NCBI GenBank assembly: GCA_965278965.1
Contig: OZ257127.1
Span: 1,364,001 to 1,428,000 of the forward strand
DNA length: 64,000 bases
Origin: UBA10649 sp965278965
Lineage (GTDB): Bacteria > Actinomycetota > Actinomycetes > S36-B12
Reading direction: 5' to 3'
In this document: positions 32,851-41,450 of the stretch, in pieces
Layout: the number at the start of each line of letters is the position of its first letter
Position numbering within the stretch: position 1 is the stretch's first letter
Notes under the pieces: model-generated
The model's input: only the letters and a program-made list of their open reading frames with translations
What the model was told of the DNA's origin: nothing
Databases searched by the model: none
Position numbers and translations under genes: made by a program

Positions 32851-34404
32851 CTAGACGAAGTTGTGCACCGCGTCGTAGTTCTCCTTGTCCCGGCGGAGCA
32901 GGCCGAGGATGAGGCCGAGGATGAACACGATGAACGGCAGCGTGATCAGGAACCAGCCGAGCGGGCTCATCTCGAACGGACCGCATCCCGACCCGGCGTC
33001 GCCGGGGCAGGCGGCCGCATCGCCCTGCTGCACGCCTGCCAGCAGGTTGAACCGACTGATGAGCATGATCTCGCCGAGCGCGAGGCCGGCGATGGCGAGT
33101 ACCGGAGCGATGATCGTGTTCCAGACCTTCTTGTTCTCGTTCGTCCGCCGGAAGTACACGATGACGGCGAGGCTCACGAGGATCTCGGTCAGGACGATCG
33201 CCACGACGGCGACCGCGCTGAACCAGTAGAAGACGTTCAGGAACGGGTCCCAGTTCGCGATGATCGCCACGACCACCAGAGCGACGCCCAGGATCGAGAC
33301 CACCGTGGTGGCGACGACCGGCGACTGCCGGGAGTTCGTCCGGTCCAGCGCCTTCGGCAGCACGCCCGCCCGGCCCATCGAGAACAGGTAGCGGGCCGCG
33401 CTGTTCTGGAACGCCAGCGTCGCCGCGAACAGCGACGTCAGGACGATCCAGCTGAACAGCGTCGTCAGCCACGAGCCGATGAACTCGGTCGTCAGCCCGA
33501 ACAGGACGCCGGACGGGTTCGCGAGGCCGCTGGAGGCTTCCAGCATCTTGTCCGCCATGCCGTCGACGCCCGTCCCGGTGACCAGGCCGAACCCGACCAG
33601 CGCGAACAGGCAGGTGATGAAGATGACCGAGAGGTAGGTCGCGAGCGGGACGTTGCGCTTGGGGTTCTTCGACTCCTCGCCGTAGATCGCGGTGGCCTCG
33701 AAGCCGATGAACGACGCCAGGGCGAACGAGAACGCGACGCCCGCGCCGCCCCACAGGCCGCCGGAGAAGATGGCGGACGGGCTGAAGGACGCGCCGATGT
33801 CGACGCCCTGCGGGCCCTTCGCAATGGCGACGATGCCGACGATGATGAGGGTGATCAGCTCGATGGCGAGCAGGACGCCGAGGATCTTGGCGCCGATGTC
33901 GACCGAAAGGGCCGACAGGACCCACACGAGGATGACGACCCCGATGGCGTAGACCCACCAGGGCCAGTCGAGGCCGAACTTGTCCTGGAACTCGATCGCC
34001 ATCTGCCCGCCGATGAAGCCGAGCACGGCCCACTGGACGGCCAGGTACGCGAGCACCGAGACGGCGGCAGAGCCGACACCGGGAACGATGCCAAGGCCAC
34101 GTCCGACATACGCGAAGAACGCGCCGGTGTTCGTGACGTAGCGCGACATCGTCGCGTAGCCGACGCTGAACAGCAGCAAGATGATGCCGACGAACACGTA
34201 CATGCCCGCGGCGCCTGGGCCGAGGATGACGGCGGCGACGGGGAACGCCCCGGTCATGCCGGCGAGGGGCGCCGACGCGGCCACGACGAAGAAGATGATT
34301 CCGAACAGGCCGAGCGTCCCGCGCTTGAGCGTGGTGTCGGCGGTCTCGGGATCGGGCGCCCCCAACGCCTGATCGGACTTGGGCAGGTTCTCCCTTTGGG
34401 ACAT
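32851..34404 (-). CDS. APC-family amino acid/amine permease
   Basis: A 517-residue APC transporter with 12 or more membrane segments. TM1 carries GLFGIIFFVVAASAPLAGMT and TM3-4 ATMSRYVTNTGAFFAYVGRG; a later loop is GFEATAIYGEESKNPKRNVP, the amino acid permease signature. A hydrophilic loop with four Cys (PGDAGSGCGPFE region) lies near the C-terminus. It converges on the P450 and diverges from an acetoacetate-decarboxylase-like gene. Given the amine cluster beside it, an amine or gamma-glutamyl compound is a likely substrate, but this is inference. Confidence 0.88.
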   Translation of the reverse strand: MSQRENLPKSDQALGAPDPETADTTLKRGTLGLFGIIFFVVAASAPLAGMTGAFPVAAVILGPGAAGMYVFVGIILLLFSVGYATMSRYVTNTGAFFAYVGRGLGIVPGVGSAAVSVLAYLAVQWAVLGFIGGQMAIEFQDKFGLDWPWWVYAIGVVILVWVLSALSVDIGAKILGVLLAIELITLIIVGIVAIAKGPQGVDIGASFSPSAIFSGGLWGGAGVAFSFALASFIGFEATAIYGEESKNPKRNVPLATYLSVIFITCLFALVGFGLVTGTGVDGMADKMLEASSGLANPSGVLFGLTTEFIGSWLTTLFSWIVLTSLFAATLAFQNSAARYLFSMGRAGVLPKALDRTNSRQSPVVATTVVSILGVALVVVAIIANWDPFLNVFYWFSAVAVVAIVLTEILVSLAVIVYFRRTNENKKVWNTIIAPVLAIAGLALGEIMLISRFNLLAGVQQGDAAACPGDAGSGCGPFEMSPLGWFLITLPFIVFILGLILGLLRRDKENYDAVHNFV

Positions 34405-34514
34405 TCATCCTCCACGGGCACGCAGGTCGCGCAGGGCGCGAACGGCTCGGTCGTACGGGACCGAATGAGCGGGCACAATGTCGCGCATCGCGCAGCCGTG
34501 GTCAAGCATTTTCG

Positions 34515-34533
34515 CCACTTGCGACGAAAGTGG
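34515..34533. promoter_or_regulatory. Inverted repeat CCACTT-N7-AAGTGG in divergent promoter region
   Basis: It lies within the 209-bp gap between the permease (starting 34404) and the acetoacetate-decarboxylase-like gene (starting 34614), in an AT-richer patch. It may be an operator for one or both. Nothing else was recognised in this gap. Confidence 0.45.
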
Positions 34534-34613
34534 TGGCAAGTCGTAACGCGGCCGACTCATCGAAGGCTCCCGATTGTCGTTCGGCCCCGAATGGTTGCCG
34601 TAGGCTCCGCCGC

Positions 34614-35423
34614 ATGACCGAGCTCCACGGGTTCTTGCCCCCGTTCACGCCCACCGGCGCGTCGGCGCTCGTGCCGCCGATGCCCTGGCACTACTCCGGC
34701 ACGCTCCTTACTGTCGAGTACCGGACGGACCCGGCGAACGTGCGGGCGATCCTGCCCGCCGATGTCGACCTCGCACCGGAGGACCCCGGTGCCGCCGCCT
34801 TCATCTGGGCGGACTGGCAGTCGTGCAGCGCCGAGGGCGCCGAGCTGCTCGACCCGGCTCGCTCGCAGTACCTCGAGGCGTTCGTGGTCGTCCGCTGCTC
34901 CTATCAGGGCGTGACGTACAGCCGGTGCGTGCTCATCTGGGTGACGACGGACTTCGCGATCGGCCGGGGCTGGTTCCAGGGCTACCCGAAGAAGCTGGGC
35001 AGCGTGTACGTCACGCGGCCGTACGGCCGGGGCAAGGCGGCCCCCCGCATCGCCCCCGGCGGGGCCTTCGGGGCGTCGCTCGCCGCGTACGACCACCGCT
35101 TGGCAACCGCGCGCGTCACCCTGCGAGAGCCGGCGCAGACGAATGGGTTCGTCAACGGCCACAAGATGCTGCACCACCGGGCGATGCCGTCGCTCGCGGC
35201 CGGCTCGGGCCTGTCGTTGTCCCAGGTCGTCACGATGGGCGGCGTGGACCTCGACCTCGGCCAGCCGTGGGTCGGCGACGCCGACCTCGCGCTCTTCGAC
35301 TCCCCCTGGGACGAGCCCGCCTCACTCCTGCCGGTCGACGAGATCATCGCCGGCTACTTCTGCGAGGTCGGTACGACCTTCGCCGGCGGGACGCTGCTCA
35401 CGGACGACTCCCGGCCGGTCTGA
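34614..35423 (+). CDS. Acetoacetate decarboxylase-like protein
   Basis: A 269-residue member of the acetoacetate decarboxylase fold. The Schiff-base lysine motif is seen as GWFQGYPKKLGSVYVTRPYG. Members decarboxylate acetoacetate or act as aldolase-dehydratases on pyruvate and aldehydes, so activity cannot be read off directly. ATG 34614 is the natural start. The gene converges with the FAD/Fe-S gene and their coding ends overlap by 26 bp (35398-35423). It lies between the two catabolic regions and could belong to either. Confidence 0.83.
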   Translation: MTELHGFLPPFTPTGASALVPPMPWHYSGTLLTVEYRTDPANVRAILPADVDLAPEDPGAAAFIWADWQSCSAEGAELLDPARSQYLEAFVVVRCSYQGVTYSRCVLIWVTTDFAIGRGWFQGYPKKLGSVYVTRPYGRGKAAPRIAPGGAFGASLAAYDHRLATARVTLREPAQTNGFVNGHKMLHHRAMPSLAAGSGLSLSQVVTMGGVDLDLGQPWVGDADLALFDSPWDEPASLLPVDEIIAGYFCEVGTTFAGGTLLTDDSRPV

Positions 35424-38178
35424 CCCGCCGCGACGACGGTGGCCTGACGACCGCGTCGGCAAGCACCTCCAGCACGTGTCGGTATGGCGTGCCCGTCGCC
35501 CGCGTCATGCCGACCTCGCAGGTGCGGTTGCAGGACGCGTGCTCGGCCGGACCGGCGAGCGCGACCGTCGCCGCCTCCGCCCGTGTCGCGCTGGCCGTGA
35601 GCTCGGGGTGGAGCAGCCCGCGGTCACCGGCGAAGCCGCAGCACCCCCAGTCGGCGGGCACGACGACCTCGGCCGCAGCCGCGTCCGCCACAGCACGAAG
35701 CGCGCCGTCCAGGCCTAGCCGCGTCGACGAGCACGTCGGGTGCAGGACCAGGCGCGGGATGCGCTCGACGATGGTGAGCAACGGCAGCAGCGTCTGCGCG
35801 GTGAACGCCACGGCGTCCACGACATCGACCGTCGGGACGGCGTGCTGAAGGCCCTCCGTGCACGACGCGGCGTCCGTGACGACCGTCAACCGGCCGCCGT
35901 CGGTCGCGGCCGCGAGAACCCGCTCGGTGCGCGACCGCACGACCTCATAGCCGGCCAACGCACCCTTGGAGCGCCATGGTGTGCCGCAGCAGGTCGACGC
36001 CACGCCGTCCGGCACAACCACCGGGACCCCCGCGGCCCGGCACAACGCGACGAACGCCTCCGCCACGCCACCGCGTGGCGTCGCCGGGCCGAACACGGTG
36101 CCGATGCAGCTCGGGAGGAACACGACCGGCTCGGCGCCCGCTGCCCCATCGACGCGGCGTGGTCGACGCCGTCGGCCGCCGGACGGCAGGTCCGGTGTCC
36201 ACAGCGGGACGACGTCCTCGCCGAGCATCCGCCGACCGAGTCGACTCGCCGCCTGGGCCGCGCCGGGGAGCGCGTGAGCGGTGGTAAGCACCGCACCGAG
36301 TGCGGTGGTGACCGGAGACCAGCTGCCAGCAGCCGCGCTCCACGCATGCGCCTGCGCCGGTGGTTGCCGTTCTGCCCGCAGCCGCTTGACGAGCTCGCCG
36401 GTGTCGATGTGCACCGGGCACGCGGTCTCGCACATCCCGTCCGCGGCGCAGGTCTCGATACCGTCGTACTCGAACGACTCGTCGATCGCCGCAGCAAGCC
36501 GGACGTCGCCCCGATCGAGTGCAGCCGCGCGCTCCCGACGCATCACGATCCGTTGCCGCGGAGTGAGGGTCAGGTCCCGACTCGGGCAGACCGGCTCGCA
36601 GTAGCCGCACTCGACGCAGCGGTCCACCTCCGGGTCGACGACGGGACTCGTCTTGAGGTCGCGGACGTGGATCGCGGTGTCGTCCGAGATGAGCACGTCG
36701 GGGTTGAGAACCCCGTGCGGGTCGAGCAGGCGGCGGACGTCCTGCATGACCGTGTAGATGTCGCTGCCGTACTGTCGCCGCACGAACGGCGCCATGATGC
36801 GTCCGGTGCCGTGCTCGGCCTTGAGCGTGCCGCCGCGACCGAGGACCAGCTCGACCATGTCCTCGGTGAACGCCTCGTACCGGGCCAGCGACGCCGGATC
36901 GTCGAACCGCTCGTTCAGCAGGAAGTGGATGTTGCCGTCCTTCGCGTGGCCGAAGACGACGCACTCCTGGTACTCGTGCCGGTCGAAGAGGCGCAGGAGC
37001 TCTCCGCAGGCGTCGGCCAGGACCGGGACGGGGACGGCCACGTCCTCGAGGAGCGCGGACGTGCCGGCCGGCCGGCTCCCGGCGACGGCCGCGTAGAGAC
37101 CTTTCCGTACGTGCCATAGGTCCGCTCGGGTCCGGGCGTCCGACGCGAGGACGGCGGGTAGCTGCGTGCGGAGGCCCTCCACCACGGGTGTCGCCGCGGC
37201 GATGCGATCGACGAGCGCACCGGCGGTGCCCTCCTGGTACTCGACGAGAAGGGCGGCCTGGGCGCCGATCGCGATCGCTGGGAGGGCGGCCATGCCGCGC
37301 GGGTCGCGCTGGGCGACGCGTAGAGAGGCCGCGTCGAGAAGCTCGACGGCCGCGGGGCCGGTCGACACGATCGCCGGGAGGCACCCGGTCGCGGACGGCA
37401 GCGAGTCGAAGACGAGCAGGCCGGTCGCGACGTGAGGGCGGACCGGCAGGGTGGCGAACGTGGCTTCGGCGACGAACGCGAGCGTCCCCTCTGAGCCCAC
37501 GACGAGGTGGACGAGGATGTCGACCGGGTCGTCGAAGTCGAGGAACGCGTTGACGCCGTAGCCCATCGTGTTCTTGATCGAGAACTGCCTCCGGATCTCA
37601 GCCACCATCACCGGGTCGGACCGCACGCGATCCCTCAAGGCGATGAGCCCCGCGTGGACGGCGGGGGCAAGCGCGCGGAGCCGCGCGTCCGAGTCCGCCG
37701 GCGATGTGTCCAGAACGGTTCCGTCCGGGAGGACGAGAAGCATCGACTCGATCGTCGTGTAGGCGTTGGCGGTCGTCCCGCACGTCATGCCGGACGAGTT
37801 GTTCGCGATGACGCCGCCGATCGTGCACGCGGCCTCGCTCGCCGGATCAGGCCCTAGGACGCGGCCGTAGGGCGCCAGTCGGGCGTTGACCTGCCGAACC
37901 GTCGCCCCTGGCTGGACTCGCACGCGCGAGCCGTCGCCAAGGACATCGACCCGCCGGAAGGCTCGGCGCGTGTCGACGAGGACCCCGCGCCCTTGGGCCT
38001 GACCGCTGAGGCTGGTGCCACCGGACCGGAAGGTCACCGGCCGACTCGCGGTCGACGCACGCAGAAGGCGGACCACGTCGTCAACTCCGGTGGCTACCTC
38101 GGTGGCAGCCGGAACGACGAGGTAGTGCGAGGCGTCGTGCGCGCGGGCCAGGCGCGTGGTGACGTCGGCGCCGTCCAC
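35398..38178 (-). CDS. FAD-linked oxidase / Fe-S 2-hydroxyacid dehydrogenase (D-lactate or glycolate type)
   Basis: A 926-residue fusion. The N-terminal FAD domain (about 1-470) has FRSGGTSLSGQAQGRGVLVD, CTIGGVIANNSSGMTCGT and ending GIMNPDV-like HGVLNPDVL. Two 4Fe-4S motifs follow: CVECGYCEPVCPS (about 520) and CAADGMCETACPVHIDTG (about 578). The C-terminal CCG domains hold STCCGTPWRSKG and DWGCCGFAGDRGLLHP. Such fusions oxidise D-lactate, glycolate or similar hydroxyacids into the respiratory chain. GTG 38178 is 6 nt after the FAA-hydrolase stop. It would remove the hydroxyacid produced by the diketo-acid hydrolase upstream, closing the sugar pathway. Confidence 0.9.
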   Translation of the reverse strand: MDGADVTTRLARAHDASHYLVVPAATEVATGVDDVVRLLRASTASRPVTFRSGGTSLSGQAQGRGVLVDTRRAFRRVDVLGDGSRVRVQPGATVRQVNARLAPYGRVLGPDPASEAACTIGGVIANNSSGMTCGTTANAYTTIESMLLVLPDGTVLDTSPADSDARLRALAPAVHAGLIALRDRVRSDPVMVAEIRRQFSIKNTMGYGVNAFLDFDDPVDILVHLVVGSEGTLAFVAEATFATLPVRPHVATGLLVFDSLPSATGCLPAIVSTGPAAVELLDAASLRVAQRDPRGMAALPAIAIGAQAALLVEYQEGTAGALVDRIAAATPVVEGLRTQLPAVLASDARTRADLWHVRKGLYAAVAGSRPAGTSALLEDVAVPVPVLADACGELLRLFDRHEYQECVVFGHAKDGNIHFLLNERFDDPASLARYEAFTEDMVELVLGRGGTLKAEHGTGRIMAPFVRRQYGSDIYTVMQDVRRLLDPHGVLNPDVLISDDTAIHVRDLKTSPVVDPEVDRCVECGYCEPVCPSRDLTLTPRQRIVMRRERAAALDRGDVRLAAAIDESFEYDGIETCAADGMCETACPVHIDTGELVKRLRAERQPPAQAHAWSAAAGSWSPVTTALGAVLTTAHALPGAAQAASRLGRRMLGEDVVPLWTPDLPSGGRRRRPRRVDGAAGAEPVVFLPSCIGTVFGPATPRGGVAEAFVALCRAAGVPVVVPDGVASTCCGTPWRSKGALAGYEVVRSRTERVLAAATDGGRLTVVTDAASCTEGLQHAVPTVDVVDAVAFTAQTLLPLLTIVERIPRLVLHPTCSSTRLGLDGALRAVADAAAAEVVVPADWGCCGFAGDRGLLHPELTASATRAEAATVALAGPAEHASCNRTCEVGMTRATGTPYRHVLEVLADAVVRPPSSRRVRPAGSRP

Positions 38179-38184
38179 GTGCGC

Positions 38185-39039
38185 CTACGGCGCCGGGATA
38201 CAGGTCTGGCGCTGGCTGCCGAGGCCCTCGATCGCCAGCTCCATGACGTCGCCGGCGACGAGGTAGCGGGGCTCGGCCATACCGAGCGCCACGCCGGGCG
38301 GCGTGCCTGTGTTGATGAGGTCACCCGGCTCGAGCACCATGAACTGGCTGAGGTACCACAGCAGGTAGTCGATGTCGAACACCATCGTCGCCGTGGAACC
38401 CGTCTGTCGCCGCTCACCGTTGACGTCCAGCCACATCCCGAGCGACTGGACGTCGGGGAGCTCGTCCGGCGTGACGAGCCACGGCCCACAGGGGTTGAAC
38501 GTCTCGCACGACTTGCCCTTGTCCCACTGGCCCCCGCGCTCGAGCTGGAACTCGCGCTCGGAGACGTCGTTGCTCAGCACGTACCCCGCGATGCGCTCGC
38601 GAGCGTCGGCCGGCGAGTCGAGGTAACGGCACTCTGCGCCGACGACGACCCCGAGCTCGACCTCCCAGTCGGTCTTCACCGAGGCCCTCGGGATTCGCAC
38701 GTCGTCGTTCGGGCCGACCATCGTCCCCGGCGCCTTGAAAAAGACAACAGGCTCCAGGGGTACGGGCATCCCGGACTCTGCAGCATGGTCGGCGTAGTTG
38801 AGGCCGATGCAGACGATCTTCCCCGGGCGGGCGATCGGTGCCGAGTAGTCCGGTCGCGGCAGGTCCCGGGTCGGCAGGTCTGCCAGCGCCCCCGGGTCGG
38901 CGAGCAGAGACCCGAGGCCGCGCTCGAGGAACGGGCCATCCACGGCGGTCGTGATCGGGCCGAGGTCTGCGAACCGACCGTCCCCGAGGAACACGACCGG
39001 CCGCACCTCACCGTCGATCCGCACCTGCGCCAGCTTCAT
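38185..39039 (-). CDS. FAA-hydrolase-fold 2,4-diketo-3-deoxy sugar acid hydrolase (probable)
   Basis: A 284-residue fumarylacetoacetate hydrolase family member. KIVCIGLNYADHAAE starts the domain, metal ligands sit in DWEVELGVVVG and NDVSEREFQ, and RGGQWDKGKSCETFNPCGPW is the form found in hydrolases acting on 2,4-diketo-3-deoxy-fuconate/rhamnonate, which give pyruvate plus lactate (or glycolate from pentoses). With SDR dehydrogenases and an enolase-superfamily dehydratase in the same run this is the favoured reading; 2-hydroxyhepta-2,4-dienedioate isomerase is the alternative. The ATG at 39039 follows two near-identical SD-plus-ATG duplicates. Confidence 0.85.
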   Translation of the reverse strand: MKLAQVRIDGEVRPVVFLGDGRFADLGPITTAVDGPFLERGLGSLLADPGALADLPTRDLPRPDYSAPIARPGKIVCIGLNYADHAAESGMPVPLEPVVFFKAPGTMVGPNDDVRIPRASVKTDWEVELGVVVGAECRYLDSPADARERIAGYVLSNDVSEREFQLERGGQWDKGKSCETFNPCGPWLVTPDELPDVQSLGMWLDVNGERRQTGSTATMVFDIDYLLWYLSQFMVLEPGDLINTGTPPGVALGMAEPRYLVAGDVMELAIEGLGSQRQTCIPAP

Positions 39040-39088
39040 CGGGTCGTCCTCCTCATCGGGTCGTCCTGCTCATCGGTTCGTCCTGCTG
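39038..39088 (-). repeat. Three 17-bp repeats duplicating the SD and start codon
   Basis: Three direct repeats (39038-39054, 39055-39071, 39072-39088) each carry a ribosome-binding region and ATG or ATC. On the minus strand two six-codon frames (ATG 39073 and 39056) each stop at a TGA overlapping the next ATG, ending at the true start at 39039. Confidence 0.75.
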
Positions 39089-39095
39089 ATCGTGC

Positions 39096-39114
39096 GGTCC
39101 CGACCGTCGGGACC
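39096..39114 (-). terminator. Intercistronic hairpin between SDR and FAA-hydrolase genes
   Basis: GGTCCCGA-CCG-TCGGGACC is a perfect 8-bp stem with a 3-base loop, in the 86-bp gap upstream of the hydrolase. There is no T-tract. It could reduce read-through or protect the upstream message. Confidence 0.45.
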
Positions 39115-39125
39115 GGCGGTTTACT

Positions 39126-39938
39126 TCAGCCCGCGACCCAGCCGCCGTCGAGCGGGATCGCGGTCCCCGTCACGTTGTGCGCCGACGGCGAGGCCAGCAG
39201 GCACACGAGCGCGCCGATGTCGGCCGGCTCGGTGAACCGGAGCGTCGGCTGCTTGAGGCGCAGGAGCGCCGCGGCCGCGGCGTCGGCATCGCCGGCGTGC
39301 TCTGCGGTGAGGGCGGCGATCTGCGGCTCGATGAGGTCGGTGCGGACCCATCCCGGGCACAGGGCGTTCACCGTGACGCCGCCGGCCTGCGCCGACCCGG
39401 CCGTCGCGTACTCCAGCGCAGCGGCCTTGGTCAGGCCGACCAGTCCGTGCTTGGCCGCCACGTAGGGCGCCTTGTCGACCGACGCGACGAGGCCGTGGAC
39501 AGAGGCGATCGCCACGACGCGGCCGTAGCCTCGCTCGGCCATCGTCGGTAGGAAGACCTGCATCGCGTCGAACACCGAGGACAGGTTGACCGCGATCACC
39601 GCGTCCCACGTCTCCCGGGTGTGGGCGGCCAGGGGTGCCGTCCGCTGGATTCCCGCGCTGCACACGAGGATGTCGATCCGGTGCCTGTCCGCCACCGCTT
39701 CGAAGCCCGCGCGCGAAGGCTCCGGCCTGGCGAGGTCGAAGCACACGAGCTCGCTCTCGGGGGCACCGGCGGACACCAGCGCCGCGAGTACCTCGTCGGC
39801 GTCGGCAGTCGGCTGCCGGTCGTGCAGGACCAGGGCGGCGCCCTGCTCGGCGAGCGCCAGGGCCACGCCGCGCCCGATGCCGCCCAGGCCGCCCGTGACG
39901 AGTGCTCGACGGCCGGCGAGGGGCCGCTTCGTGGTCAC
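39126..39938 (-). CDS. SDR, 3-hydroxybutyrate dehydrogenase-like
   Basis: A 270-residue short-chain dehydrogenase. The NAD loop is LVTGGLGGIGRGVALALAEQ, NLSSVF holds the Asn, IASVHGLVAS the Ser and YVAAKHGLVGLTK the Tyr-x-x-x-Lys. The block GVTVNALCPGWVRTDLIEPQ resembles 3-hydroxybutyrate dehydrogenases closely. In this operon it may instead oxidise a 3-deoxy sugar acid at C4. GTG 39938 overlaps the mutarotase stop (GTGA). Family certain, substrate open. Confidence 0.85.
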   Translation of the reverse strand: MTTKRPLAGRRALVTGGLGGIGRGVALALAEQGAALVLHDRQPTADADEVLAALVSAGAPESELVCFDLARPEPSRAGFEAVADRHRIDILVCSAGIQRTAPLAAHTRETWDAVIAVNLSSVFDAMQVFLPTMAERGYGRVVAIASVHGLVASVDKAPYVAAKHGLVGLTKAAALEYATAGSAQAGGVTVNALCPGWVRTDLIEPQIAALTAEHAGDADAAAAALLRLKQPTLRFTEPADIGALVCLLASPSAHNVTGTAIPLDGGWVAG

Positions 39939-40720
39939 CGGCGCTCGTCCGGGACGAGGCGGATCTGCGTGCTCAGGGTCAGGGGGTGACCGGGCTCGAC
40001 GACGCCACCCGCGCCGGACGCGACCGCACCGACCGGGTGGGTGAGCGGCTCGAGGCAGAACGCGTCCGGGTCCTGCTCGTAGATCGTCCAGGTCGTCGTG
40101 TCGGCGTCGATGACCAGTCGCCACCCCGGCCACGACGCCGTCGGCGGCGAGGTGCACCCCGGGAGGCACAGGTCCCACGGGCGACGTGGGAGGTCCTCGT
40201 CCGAGGGCACCGCGACCTCGACGACGGCGTCCGAGCCATCACGTGTGCGGGCGAACCACGGATGCAGGCCGAGCGCGGCCGGCATCGGCCGGCGGTCGTT
40301 CGCGACGGTGAGAGCGACCGCGACACCGTCGTCGAGCGCGCGGACGACCTGGTGTGCGGACCCGCCGAACGGCCAGCGAGCGTCGAGCTCGACGGCGAGG
40401 ACGGCGACGGCGTCGTCGACGTGCTCCAGCGCCCAGGGCACGTCGAAGACGACGCCGTGCGCAGCCGCGTCACCCAGGTTCGCCGGCACGTTCCAGGAGC
40501 GACCGTCGAAGGTGACCCGGCCGTCGGCGAGCCGGCCGGCGAACGGGGCCATCGGGAAGCAGCCCGAACGCATCTGCGGCGGCACCGCCGGGTCCGCCGA
40601 GCCGCCGAGGACCTCACGTCCACCCGTCACGAGGCTCGTGAGGCGCCCGCCCGCGTGAACGTCGACGACGACCCGCGTGCTCCCGCTGCTCAAGACGGCG
40701 ACGCCGTCACCGTAGGACAA
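39935..40720 (-). CDS. Aldose 1-epimerase (mutarotase) family protein
   Basis: A 261-residue beta-sandwich protein of the galactose mutarotase type. The conserved His are in AAAHGVVFDVPW and ALGLHPWFART, and the catalytic Glu is in AFCLEPLTHPVGAV. Such proteins speed anomer interconversion so that a sugar dehydrogenase gets its preferred form. The start is uncertain: TTG 40720 gives the best N-terminus (LSYGDGVAVLSSGSTRVVVD) and overlaps the SDR gene by 14 bp; no ATG or GTG fits in frame. The stop is in the SDR overlap. Confidence 0.8.
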   Translation of the reverse strand: MSYGDGVAVLSSGSTRVVVDVHAGGRLTSLVTGGREVLGGSADPAVPPQMRSGCFPMAPFAGRLADGRVTFDGRSWNVPANLGDAAAHGVVFDVPWALEHVDDAVAVLAVELDARWPFGGSAHQVVRALDDGVAVALTVANDRRPMPAALGLHPWFARTRDGSDAVVEVAVPSDEDLPRRPWDLCLPGCTSPPTASWPGWRLVIDADTTTWTIYEQDPDAFCLEPLTHPVGAVASGAGGVVEPGHPLTLSTQIRLVPDERR

Positions 40721-41450
40721 GTCCGCCGCCGACCTCGATGACCTGACCGGTGATGGCCGCCGCGCCGTCGGACGCAAGGAAACGGACGGCGGCGACCATG
40801 TCGTCGGCGACGAGCCGTCGGGGAAGTCCCTGGCGGGCGATGATCTCGGCGTCGGCGGCGGCGTGGTCCGCGTCGGGGTACAGCTCACGCTCGTTCTCGG
40901 TAAGCACTGCTCCCGGCGACAACGCGTTCACGGTGATCCCGTCCTGCCCAAGGGCCAGGGCGAGCGAGCGCGTGAGCCCGACGAGCGCGGCCTTGCTCGC
41001 TATGTACGCCGGGCCTGACGGGCCACCCAGCCGCACCGTGGCGGAGGTGAGGTTGATGACGCGACCCCAGCCGCGGTCGCGCATACTCACCGCGCATTCC
41101 CGCGCCAGCAGCATCGCGGCGGTGACGTTGACGGCGAACGTCGCATCCCATTCGGCGAGGTCGAGGGCCGCGGGAGAGACGTTCGAGGCACGAGCGGCGT
41201 TGTTGACGAGCACGTCGACCGGCCCGGCGGCGCGGGCGAGCTCGACGACCGCCTCGGCTTCGCGGAGATCGGCCTCGACGACCTCGACGTCGGCCCCGGC
41301 CGCACGGCAGGCGCGGGCAACCACGTCGATCTCCGCGGCGCTGTCGAGGTGGTGCAGGACCAGCCGCGCGCCGGGCTCGGCGAGACCGACGGCGATCGCA
41401 GCCCCGATCCCGCGCCGCGCCCCGGTCACGAGGATGCCGCGGCCTGTCAT
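40707..41450 (-). CDS. SDR family oxidoreductase
   Basis: A 247-residue classical SDR. Motifs are ILVTGARRGIGAAIAVGLA, DVLVNNAARASNVSPA, INLTSATVRLGG and AYIASKAALVGLTRSLA (YxxxK). The ending VIEVGGGLVLR is typical. The ATG at 41450 overlaps the stop of the zinc dehydrogenase (ATGA). Possible roles are sugar 1-dehydrogenase or 2-keto-3-deoxy sugar acid 4-dehydrogenase; the sequence does not decide. Confidence 0.86.
   Translation of the reverse strand: MTGRGILVTGARRGIGAAIAVGLAEPGARLVLHHLDSAAEIDVVARACRAAGADVEVVEADLREAEAVVELARAAGPVDVLVNNAARASNVSPAALDLAEWDATFAVNVTAAMLLARECAVSMRDRGWGRVINLTSATVRLGGPSGPAYIASKAALVGLTRSLALALGQDGITVNALSPGAVLTENERELYPDADHAAADAEIIARQGLPRRLVADDMVAAVRFLASDGAAAITGQVIEVGGGLVLR

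Noticed and set aside
35500..36600. Separate Fe-S or CCG-domain gene within the large minus-strand gene
   Set aside because: The frame is continuous through the FAD, Fe-S and CCG parts, and the fused form is well known in this family.
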